This document shows, one piece after another, positions 23,590 to 33,058 of a stretch of DNA of 64,000 nt. The position numbers and the translations under genes were made by a program. Within the stretch, counting starts at the first letter, position 1, and the number at the start of each line of letters is the position of its first letter. The notes beneath the pieces were generated by a model, which made no database searches, was not told the DNA's origin, and worked only from the letters and a program-made list of their open reading frames with translations. Origin of the DNA: Ignelater luminosus (Eukaryota > Arthropoda > Insecta > Coleoptera > Elateridae); contig VTPC01091034.1 of NCBI GenBank assembly GCA_011009095.1, positions 66,405 through 130,404 of the forward strand. The letters are read 5' to 3'.

Positions 23590-24023
23590 TAATTAATTCC
23601 TTAATAATTTACTAAAGTTAAAGAAAGTAGGTCAATTTGGTTTTGATGTGTTTAGCAATTCAAAAATAGTAAATAAAAGAAGTTAAAAGCGATATATGAA
23701 GTTTTACTGTTTTTCAATTTTAATCAACTGTGTAATTTATTTTTAAGATACCTTTATTAGCTATCAAGCTAAAAATTATACTGTGGGTATGTAACATGAT
23801 AACAAATAGAATTGCAAAAAGATGAGCACCTCATAATGCATTTTGCAAATATTTGACTACTGCATAACAGAGGATATTCAGGAACTAATGGTCTCAAATT
23901 ATAATATTGCTAATATTTATCAGATCAATTTACCTTTTTGGCAGGCACAAGTGATCATTCTTTTCCACGGACTGGTATTATAATGAAGTTCTTATTGCAT
24001 TTAATTTGAAATTTAATAGTGTA
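23590..24023 (+). other. 3' UTR of the UPF0489 gene and spacer
   Basis: AT-rich sequence after the stop. AATAAA at 23672-23677 is the likely polyadenylation signal. Nothing else supported before the Tc1 left end. Confidence 0.6.
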
Positions 24024-24419
24024 CCGTCCCTGGCCAAATTAATAGAATCACCTACAATTTTAAACTGTTTTGGTTTTATGAAGGTGAAAAAATGTAAACC
24101 AGTTTGTATATAGGCAACTTTATGTATAGGGTTGTTCAAAATATGGTCTATCATTTTATTTCAATATAGTGAGTAGATAAGTTAGATTTTGCTTTTATTA
24201 CTGATCTATCCGTTATAATCTTTAAATACTGAAACATATTTGATAGCAGTACTGTAGTAATTGAGGTGTAATTTGGACTTTTTGGCAAGCTCTATTGTAA
24301 GGTAAGTACATATATACACTAAATAATGTTTTTAACTAGATTGTTTATATTTTTTTGAGTGTTTATTGTAATATTGTTGTTAAACCATAACCTGTAAAAT
24401 TTTACCGCCACTTTTTCAG

Positions 24420-25509
24420 ATGGGTAGGGCAAAGGACCTTACTGGACAACAAAAATCATATATGACAGCATTATTGCATAATACCGATCTTAGTCAGAGA
24501 GAAAATGCAGCAAAATCCAAAGTTTCACAAGCGTCAGTGAATCGCTTAGCTAAAAAATTGAAAGCGAACCAGCATACCAACAACCATCGTAAAGGAAGAT
24601 GTGGCAGGAAAAACATTATAACACCTCGAGGAAAAAGATTTCTGAGGGATATTGCAGTGGAAAACCATAGGGAAACTAGTAAGAGCATCAAAAACAAATT
24701 TGAAGAGGTAGACTACAAGGTTTCAGAGCGTACCATTAGGCGAAACCTTTACGAACTGGGGTTCAAATGTCGACGACCTGTTAAGAAGCCTCGACTAACC
24801 CCAGCAATGGTTAAAAAGCGTTTGGAGTGGGCTAATTCTTACAAACATTTAACTGTAGATGACTGGCGCAGAGTGAGAAATGGAAGTATTTTAATTTGTC
24901 CATTTAAATAACGTTTTCACATCATTACAGGTTTGTTTTAGTGATGAATCCACATTTCAGATCTTGCAAGATAAGCCACAATTTGTAAGAAGAAGAACTG
25001 GGGAAAAGTACAATTCAGACTGTGTCATAAAGACAGTGAAACACCCTGTTTCAGTTATGATATGGTCTGTGATTAGTGGGAAAGGTCTGGGTCGTCTGTA
25101 CATTGTTGAGGGTACCATGAGACAAGACCCGTACAAAGCGGTGCTGGAAAGGAGATTACTTCCTCAGTTACAGGAATGGTTTGGTGATGGTCCAAAAGTG
25201 TTTATGCAGGATGGGGCTCCCTGCCACACAGCTAAGTCTGTGACAAAGTTTCTTGAAGAGAGCAAAGTGCCTGTATTGCGATGGCCTGGAAATTTTCCGG
25301 ACATGAATCCAATTGAAAATGTCTGGGAGTACCTAAAAAGGCTACTGGCTGCGGAAACCATCACAACAAAGCAACAACTAGTTGAAAGAATAATATATTA
25401 TTGGAACCATGATGAGAACTTAAAGAATACTGCCATAAAATGCATAGAAAGCATGCCTGGAAGGGTTGCCGCAGTCATTGCTGCTAGGGGTGGTTCAACA
25501 AAATATTAA
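24420..25509 (+). CDS. Tc1-family transposase (DD34E), intact with one short intron
   Basis: Exon 1 is 24420-24872 and exon 2 is 24931-25509, separated by a 58-bp GT-AG intron. The spliced protein is 343 residues, the usual Tc1 length. The N-terminus (1-120) has two helix-turn-helix motifs separated by a basic GRCGRKN stretch that may act as the minor-groove hook and nuclear signal. The catalytic triad is D156 (VCFSDES), D245 (MQDGAPCH) and E280 (DMNPIENVWEYLK), spaced 88 and 34 residues apart. A GKGLGRLYIVEG block lies between the first two. The protein ends ...AVIAARGGSTKY. No premature stop or frameshift was seen, so the copy may be able to mobilise itself and related defective copies. The splice is predicted, but without it the protein stops before D156. 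Confidence 0.9.
24873..24930 (+). other. 58-bp intron in the Tc1 transposase
   Basis: Donor GTGAGAAAT after CGCAGA, acceptor ATCATTACAG before GTTTGTTTTAGTGATGAA. Splicing joins WRR to VCFSDES, the conserved sequence around the first catalytic Asp. The length is not a multiple of 3 and unspliced reading ends in TAA within it. Confidence 0.8.
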
Positions 25510-25679
25510 TATTTTAGTTGTAATTTATTATATTGTTAATTTTTTTTGTATTATATATTTTGTAATACACTAACAATACTCTACCTGCATTTTCATTATT
25601 ATACCCCTAATAACATTACCTGTATCTAAAAAAATGTTAAATTTTATTAGTGATTCTAATAATTTGGCCAGGGACTGTA

Positions 25680-26639
25680 GGTCCAGACAAGTTTTGACAC
25701 CTACTAGATGTATTATTCTTAATTCCGTTAATCTAATTAGTCAACTGTAAGATGGGCAAAAATGTTTTGTATTGCTCTGAAGAATTAGGAAAAATATTTT
25801 GCTGCTTTTGCATATTTACAACAATGACTTTATTTATTTATTCTATCTGCATTTTAGTTGACTGGATCAACAAAGAACGTTTAATAAAAAATCAAATAAG
25901 CATTAGAACCTTCAAACACCTACATCACTGAACTTCAGATTGGATGCCGGTTTCAAATACTTAATGTGATTTATTACAATGAATTGTGTAAAATGTAGAG
26001 GGTGTTGATTTAAAATAGAAAAATTTTAGTATTTTTAGTTTAACTGTGAATGATATTACTTTCATTATAAAACCATCTTGTAGAACAAATGGATGGTTTT
26101 TCTAAACATGCCAAAAAGTAAATCGATTTGATTACTGTTAGTGATGTTATAATTTGACATTCTTGAACATCCCGAGATTATACATCAACTAAATATGAAA
26201 CTATTGAAAAGTACATAACATAAGTTAGCTGTGCCAATTGTTGATACTATAACAGAAAATCTTTATTTAAAATTTAATAAAAGAAATAACTCAGTAGTGT
26301 GGTAACTGTATGATTTGGAATGTGATTTATTGACAAAAACAGCAACAATTCAGTTTCTATGATTCTGGCAGCATACCAACAAAATTCCTTTTATTGATCC
26401 AGTAATTGACAGGGTAAATACAGCGTGTTCCCAATGTTGACAGTGACGTAAACCAGTAGTTGACAATAAGAGACTATGATATTTTGTGATAGCCTCTCAT
26501 TTTAAATATACATATATTTGCGGAATTTTGATGTTTATGGGAAAAAAGAACTACTCAACTGTTTTCTGGGTGTATTTCTACAATGTATTTTTGGCAACTT
26601 ATTATTATTTTATTGCAAAAGATCAGTAAATTTCTTCAT
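25680..26639. other. Intron/intergenic, nothing recognised
   Basis: AT-rich sequence between the Tc1 element and the pogo remnant. No supported features. Confidence 0.5.
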
Positions 26640-28830
26640 TTCAGGAATCACATACAATCCACGGTTATTCTTTAATTGAGGTTCTTCAATTTTCTGAAAA
26701 ATATCTTTATTTTGGGTACCACATTATATCTTCGTTCTCAGACCACATCCATTGCAATAGTCCACTCTTTGCCATGGCGGTGACAGAGTAATTACTGGCA
26801 TACATCATGGTCAATAATTTTACCTATAAAAATAAAATTTAGAAATAGCAACTGCAGGGTTCATTATGAACAATTTACCTGGAAAATACTCGTCAGCATA
26901 TTTTATAATAACATATTCCCCAATATTAAAAATGTCAAAATCCTCTACCTCCGCTTTCGGATTCAAGTATTATACTATTTGATGAGTCTGATGAACTATC
27001 ACGCTTTCTCTTCATTTTTCTATCACGTCTTTTTTCAGCCTTTAGTCTCTCAGCTTCTTTCTTCTTTTCTTCTCCAACTCTTTGCCGATTTTCCTTTTGA
27101 AGTTCATCTTTTTCTTTTTTTTTTCCTTACTTTTTACGGTGGTAATCCTTCCAGCTGTCCAATGTAGCAATGGATGGAATCTTTTTTTAAAGGGCTTTGG
27201 CCTAGAAGATACTGTAGCTTTCGACCAGAAAAGTGATTTCTTGAATGGAGAAGAAACATTGGTTAAGTCAATACAGCTACTATTAGGCTTTCTTTTCTCA
27301 TTTATGTCTCTTCACATCTGCTATGCAATGATTGTTCTCCGATGATAGTACTCTGGGAATTATTTTCAGAGGTAGTCTCAATCTTCAAACGAGTTTCATC
27401 AATATCAACATTGGAATTTATTGAACTGTCTGGCAAACTTCCATTTTTTGCTTGAAGTTCGGAAACTTCCAAATTGGTTTGTTCTTTCAGTATTTTTAAT
27501 TCATTTCGAATGTTTTTCCACAGCATAAACAAATTTGTATCTTTAGTTTCTCCAGTCCATTCATCTGCCTCTTCTTCATTCTTAAAATTACTTAATTTCT
27601 CATTACCCAGTGTAGCTTTCAGATACTCCAGAAATTCGTTTTTTACTTTAAATTTTAGGTTTGGCTTGGTATTAACAACACCACTTTTACTCTTGTTGTT
27701 TTTGAAATATTTATTGTAGTTAATTGCATTTGTATCAAATGGATACAGTCCACATCTTCTGAAGCCAGAGTTGATAATCTGTTTTGTAATTGTTGTTTTC
27801 ATTACTTTTTCAAGAACTGGAGCAAACTACTCCCTTTTAAGCTTCTGGCTATCATTCTCTAACTTATAATTGTGGATGCCCGTCTTTCAAGCATTTTTTA
27901 AAGGCTGAAAAATAGCTACGTCCATTGGCTGTAGGATATAAAGCAACGAGAATTATTTGATTTTCTGTACAAAAATTGCTCAGATCCATAGTTAAATGAG
28001 ATGCATATCCATCAACAATAAAGGAGTACTTGTCGTGTATTTCATTCTCTGACAACTAAGAATTAAAGATGTTAGCAACATATTGTATGGTCATCTAGCC
28101 AGACTCAATTTGCCAATGGCCCATTTTTTCGGCATCATGTTTGCATATGATCTGGAAGTCGCTCATAGTTGTAAATTATCATAGGCGGCAGTAAATCTTC
28201 TGATGCATTTGCAATTATCAAACAAGTTAAGCATTCTTTCTCATCATTGCCTATAAAACTATAAGCTGTCTTGTTACCTTTTCGAATTAAACACTTCGTT
28301 CCTTTAGGTGCCAAAAAGAAAGCGGTTTCATCTGCATTATAAATTCTTCGAGGGTCTTTCTCTATATCTTGTAGATGATTTGCTGCCAAATAATCATTAA
28401 TTTCTTGAAACCAATTACGAATTTTGCCTTCCGTCAGATCACTTTGCATTTGGTTGGATTTTGCGTTAATCTTTCAGATATTTCGGGATGTTTGGCTATG
28501 AACCCTTTGTACCATTTTAGCCCTGGCTTACCATTCTTAAAAGAATGATCTAGTTTTTTGGACCGAGTCCAGCAATTGTTGCTTAGTAGCTGGGAAACTT
28601 ACTTCAGCTATTCTGAGCAACCACTTGACTAAGAGTTCTTCTATCTGTAACGTTAAAATTGTCTCAGGTCCCATCCACACGTTGGCAGGATATTTTCCCT
28701 TTGATTTATATAGGAGCGTAATCCTAGGTATCCTAAATGCTTTGCTTGCAGATGCTACAGAGACCCGTCTTCTGACAGCATCAAGAGCCTTCTCCATGTC
28801 TTCTATTTGGTATTTTTTGGCTATTCATTT
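26640..28830 (-). pseudogene. Decayed pogo-class transposase-derived ORF
   Basis: Read on the minus strand from 28830, the pieces follow pogo order. First is a psq-type helix-turn-helix (EDMEKALDAVRRRVSVASAS, then KAFRIPRITLL). Then comes a CENP-B-type domain (KNGKPGLKWYKGFIAKHPEI). The first catalytic block is RIYNADETAFFL with LPPMIIYNYERLP. The second is SFIVDGYASHLTMDL. The third lies in another frame as QPMDVAIFQPLKNA. A C-terminal region has FRRCGLYPFD, a KK-rich coiled stretch (26940-27130) and IGEYVIIKYADEYFPGK (about 26885-26935), with weak continuation to 26640. At least four frame breaks and several stops make it non-functional. All three catalytic Asp codons survive in separate frames. 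Confidence 0.75.
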
Positions 28831-29152
28831 ATATTGTAGAATAAGGACAGAAAATACAAGCCTCTATGCGTCGGTGAAAACTGTTACGCACACGAGTAAA
28901 TATTCCAGCTGTATTGCGAATTTCTGCGGCTGTTGCTAAAATGCGTTGTTGAAGGTCTTCCGCGTTTTCGACTTCCGTGCGATATACAACAGACTTCATG
29001 TGACCCCACAAGAAGTAGTCCAGAGGATTTATGTCAGGGCTACGAGCAGGCCAGCGTACGGGACCATTGCGACCAATCCACCGATGGGGAAACATTTCGT
29101 TCAAATAGCCCTGCACACGTACGCTAGTATGCGGAAGGGCTCCATCGCGCAT
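28829..29152 (-). pseudogene. Truncated DD41D mariner-like transposase C-terminus
   Basis: The minus-strand frame starts at the second catalytic region (MRDGALPHTSVRVQGYLNE) and reads HRWIGRNGPVRWPARSPDIN then PLDYFLWGHMKS. The spacing between the second Asp and PLD is 41 residues, the DD41D arrangement of an IS630-Tc1-mariner branch. Q has become R in the usual QDGA, and nothing upstream of the second Asp is present. It abuts the start of the pogo ORF. Confidence 0.75.
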
Positions 29153-31035
29153 GTAATAAATATGCCTACGAGTTTCTTTTTACTATTGAAATATGTTTTT
29201 AGAAAAAGAAATTGGAAGTACCTAGTTGTTAGGGTAAAGCCAGTGCCTTTGAAAGAAGCAGGTGCCAAATATTTAATCTCCAAGAAAACATTTTGACGAG
29301 AAACCTTTTTATAATTCTCGCTTTTTTGGATTAAGAAGTAAACATGATGGGGGGGGGTAAAATAAAGTTGCTGTACTTGCTTAGTTGACAGACTTACTAT
29401 TTACTACTTGCTCGAGATAAAAGAAGGCGATAGCTTATGTTAAAAGGAACCGCTATTTCGCCGAAAGCGTGGTAAACACACCAAACCTTTCTCGCACTTT
29501 AAACGCTTATAATAGTCTTTCTGGTTTCTACAATGCCATAAATAACCTATGGACACGTTTATAACATTTACTTTTTGATCTGTAAACGGAGAAATATTAA
29601 AATTTTACTGTTAGTGACTTTTCTGTAAACTTCCGAAGAACCAAAAACTTCAATAAGCATTATGCTACATAAATAAAAATTGGTTGATTTTATGGAATTG
29701 AGTTAAATACAGAAGCGATAATTAGTAGTATCTTCCATAATGTTTTCTATTCAAATGACTAAATAATAATAAGGGATTAAAATGTTGCTTGCGAGACTGG
29801 AGTCTAATTGCTCGTGACATAAATTATGCTATTACCTTTTTACTGTCTTAATACATTTCGACAACCCTGCCTGTTAAACATATCACAATTTCTTTGATCT
29901 CCTCAACTTCAGATTTAAGAAGGGAAAGTTGAAAATGTCCAGGGGGTAGCTTACGATGGCATTTATTGTTCATTGTGCTACTACACCTGCGTTAGTTCAA
30001 AGAAAATAGGCATGTCTGGCAAATTTTCATTCTTGCACTACAATGGTTTTACAACAACCGTAAATCTCCTTAACTTTCACTTTTTACTCCGAAGGCGAGA
30101 ATACAAAGAACACTTTCCTTTTTCTAACCAGAGGCGGCTTCAGTATTTAATATTTCGGAAAATTGTGAAAATTCTCAACTTTCACAGAGTCACTTCGTTT
30201 CTTCATTTTTTGTCTTCTTTTAGCCTCACTTATCACCTATTAAAAGGATACCCTTTATTTCAGAATCACCCTGTAGATAGGGTCATATAAAAATATGGTG
30301 ATGGTTAATATTGCAACTGTTCATAGTTGTATACAGCAGACTTGGACTAAATTGACTGCCATCGAAGCACATGGACATTTATCTGTTATGTAAATGTTGA
30401 TCATTCTTCTTTATGCTTGAAGAAATAAGTTAATGTGAAAAATATTTGTAAATATTGAAATTGATGTTTATTACAATAACTTAAAAGTTTTTCCGAAAAC
30501 TTGTATGACATGTGTTATTGTGCGTCGCTCCTTTTGTAAACTACTTCTATATTATGTATTCTTAAGTGGGATGACATCCTTTACAAAATGACAGTAATTA
30601 ATCTAAAATAAAAATACCAACCTACAGAATAACAGCGATATTCACTTAATTTTTTCTTAAATTGCTACATGTTTTTTTCCATTTGGATCTAGATAAAAGC
30701 CTTGATTCTGTTTTCATCTATCACCAAAAAACCTTATTTAACAGTACATCTTGATGAAAATAAGTTCAAAATAATAAAAAATAAAATCTGATATTAAGTA
30801 GGCATCAAAAACAATAATAATTTCATTGCATTCCATGCGTTATAGAAAAGATATTCTGTTTGAATTTCTGACTACCCTACTTCTGATTGGTCAACGTCGT
30901 TTGTTATTGGAATTACTTTGCATATTTTCCGGGGTTTTTTTGAACTTGGTTGGGTTGTGTTTCTAAATTGTCAGTGTCACAAATACTAGGTGCTCATTTA
31001 ATATTGTGACTCTTTCGAGTTGGTACACCTGTGAG
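29153..31035. other. Intron/intergenic, nothing recognised
   Basis: AT-rich sequence with a short G run at 29350. The frame at 29973-30290 has no family motif. No supported gene. Confidence 0.5.
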
Positions 31036-31756
31036 AATTGGTAATACTGTTAATAGATAGAAATGAACTAAGTTAATTAACGTCGAATAATTAAAATGAC
31101 ATCTGTCAAAGTCAAGTTGAGGTTATGAAAAATACAAATACTGACAAAAAACAAATGAAAAACAATTGCAAAAATTAGTTTTCTTTATTTTGAATTTTTT
31201 TCGATGTAATTTTTTAGTTTGCACATTAGCATCAATTTCTCATTACCAACTAAGTTAGGTTTAGTTAAATTACTACCAATTTAAAAGAAATAAACACCTG
31301 GGACAAAAAATAAATGAATTACCGACGCGACGTTAATTTCTCACTTCATAGGTTACATACAGAGATGTCATGTTAGTGATTCCTATGTGGGTTCATGAAG
31401 CTCATAATAGCGGATTATTTGATAGTCACTTGTCTGCATAATAAATTAGGTAGTAGTAGGTAGATGAATAATGGTAATACTGCTATATGTAGAAACGAAG
31501 TAATTTAATTAACCTTCAATAATTAAGATGACATCTGTCAAAGTCAAGTTGAGGTTATGAAAAATAAAAAATGACAGAAAGCAAATGAAAAACAATTGTA
31601 AAAATTAATTTTGTTTTTATTTGAACTACTTTCAATGTAAATTTCTAGTTTGCATGTTAACATCTATCTTTCACTACCAACTTAAGTTTAGTTAATTTAC
31701 TATCAACTTAAAAGCAAGTCACAGTATTAAATGAACACCTGCTACAAAAAATAAAT

Positions 31757-32345
31757 AAAACACTGATATTAGAGGCTTGCACGGTCGGAGTTGTTTAGTC
31801 GTGCTTTTACACGGCTCGGCTCTTTGCTCAGGTTTGGGTCAGGCCTGGCCTCAATTTAAAAATTTATCGGCGTTTTCCGGCCTACGTCCGGTCAATCGAG
31901 CCGTTTGGGACTCTCAAATCATTCGGGCCTGCCGGTTCAGTCGGGCTTATCGGACCGTTATTTTTGTACTGATCCGAAGCAGACGATTGTTGTACTGCAC
32001 CGAACCGAAATCTTTTTCGTAGTGACTCGAACGAGCTATCTTCGTTCTGAACCGCACCGGAGGATTGTCGTATTGACTCTGGCAGACGTGATTTTCGTAT
32101 TGGCCCGGACAAGCATAATTTTTATACTGAACCGAAGAGGAGAATTCTTGTACTGCACTTTGGGACGAGTTCCTTGATCGGATCTGTTCGGCCCGGTTTA
32201 GAGCTCGAGTATAGGTCAGGTCGGTAGTTGAAAAATCTATCGGGCTCTACGTTTCTGTCTTGTTCGGGCTGTTCGGGTCTCTTGTGCCTGTCAAACTTTT
32301 TGAACCGCGTTTCGACCTGGAAATTTTGGCCCGTGCTGGGCTCTT
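31757..32345 (+). mobile_element. GC-rich insertion, possible non-autonomous hAT-like element
   Basis: Absent from copy 1 of the surrounding duplication, so its limits are seen by comparison. The left end reads TAGAGGCTTGCACGG. The right end, inverted, reads TAAGAGCCCAGCACGG, an imperfect terminal repeat resembling the TAGAGGTGTGCACGG-type ends of many hAT elements. A clear 8-bp target duplication could not be read. The interior is markedly GC-richer than its surroundings and holds a degenerate tandem repeat. Frames through it are open but low-complexity and are not genes. Confidence 0.45.
31950..32165 (+). repeat. Degenerate 26-27-bp tandem repeat
   Basis: About seven units each end in a variant of TTxGTACTG and contain CCGAAC/CCGGAC, for example GATCCGAAGC...TTGTACT, GAACCGCACC...GTCGTATT and GAACCGAAGA...CTTGTACT. 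It lies inside the GC-rich insertion. Confidence 0.6.
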
Positions 32346-32483
32346 ATTGACGTTAAATTTCTCACATCATAGGTTACCCAGATTGAGTTTTTTTTTATGT
32401 ACGTTAGTGGTTTCTATTTGGGTTCATGAAGTTCCCAGTAGCTTATTTGATAGTCAGTTATCTGCATAATGAATTAGGCACTA

Positions 32484-32545
32484 TTCTAACGATTAATCGA
32501 TTATTATTTTATCATTTTGAGTAATCGATTAATCGATTATTGTAG
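32484..32545. repeat. Paired palindromic ATCGATTAATCGAT-type motifs
   Basis: CGATTAATCGATTA appears, then TAATCGATTAATCGATTA about 20 bases later, within 60 bp. Each is self-complementary. They may be homeodomain-type sites or the end of a repeat; the sequence cannot decide. Confidence 0.5.
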
Positions 32546-32747
32546 TTGATAATCCCCTAATCCTATTGTGCACACCAATGGTATGTCACCGAAAACACAT
32601 CCGGTGCGTTAAACTTTCTTGAACGCGTTTCATGTATCGACTCCAAGATTGCCGTCAAAATCGTAAATACGCTAATACGCGTGATCGAGAGCCTCATGCA
32701 GACCAATTTTGACATACCCCCTGTTTTTACACACCAAGCACACCATC

Positions 32748-32952
32748 TGTTAGAATGTTATACTATTTGAACAAACCTGCCAAAATAGTTTAACTTTGTT
32801 ATTTAAGCGTATGCATAGAAACTATTTTGCTCCCTAAAAAAGATGGCTGTAGTTCTTAAAAATATAAGAACATCGTGCATTGTATTCAATTTGAAGTTGT
32901 TTATAATTAAAAGAATTTTATTAAACGCTGCTGCATTTTCTTTATTTTAACA
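32748..32952 (+). repeat. Left LTR of the copia element
   Basis: 205 bp, TG...CA ends. It shares GTTATTTAAGCGTATGCAT and CATCGTGCATTGTATTC with the right LTR. Confidence 0.9.
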
Positions 32953-32968
32953 TTGGTTATGGGCCCAG
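32953..32968 (+). promoter_or_regulatory. Primer-binding site (copia type)
   Basis: TTGGTTATGGGCCCAG begins directly after the left LTR. It matches the known copia primer-binding site, which pairs with an internal part of initiator methionine tRNA rather than with its 3' end. Confidence 0.85.
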
Positions 32969-33058
32969 TGTACTCAAGTATAGGCCAATATAGTTCAGTG
33001 TAGCTGGAAGTTTGATAAAAGTTGAAAGTAAACGAGTAGAATTGAGCAGGTATTAAAA

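Larger units (their letters stand above)
24024..25677 (+). mobile_element. Complete Tc1-type element with TA target duplication
   Basis: The left terminal repeat (24024-24051) starts CCGTCCCTGGCCAAATTA. The right terminal repeat (25650-25677), read inverted, starts CAGTCCCTGGCCAAATTA. 26 of 28 positions match. TA flanks both ends (24022-24023 and 25678-25679), the standard Tc1/mariner duplication. The 1654-bp element holds one transposase gene with 368 bp of leader and 140 bp after the stop. Length, ends and an open spliced ORF suggest a young copy. Confidence 0.93.
31036..32480 (+). repeat. Tandem duplication, 433-bp period, second copy carrying an insertion
   Basis: Copy 1 (about 31036-31468) and copy 2 (about 31470-32480) share GGTAATACTG, ATGACATCTGTCAAAGTCAA, GTTGAGGTTATGAAAAAT, TAATTTCTCAC/TAAATTTCTCAC, GGGTTCATGAAG and TGATAGTCA in the same order. 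Copy 2 is longer because about 590 bp of GC-rich DNA (31757-32345) interrupts it. Copies are clearly diverged, so the duplication is not recent. Confidence 0.8.

Noticed and set aside
31777..32177. Overlapping frames on both strands in the GC-rich block
   Set aside because: Open on several frames because of GC-rich tandem repeat content; composition explains them.
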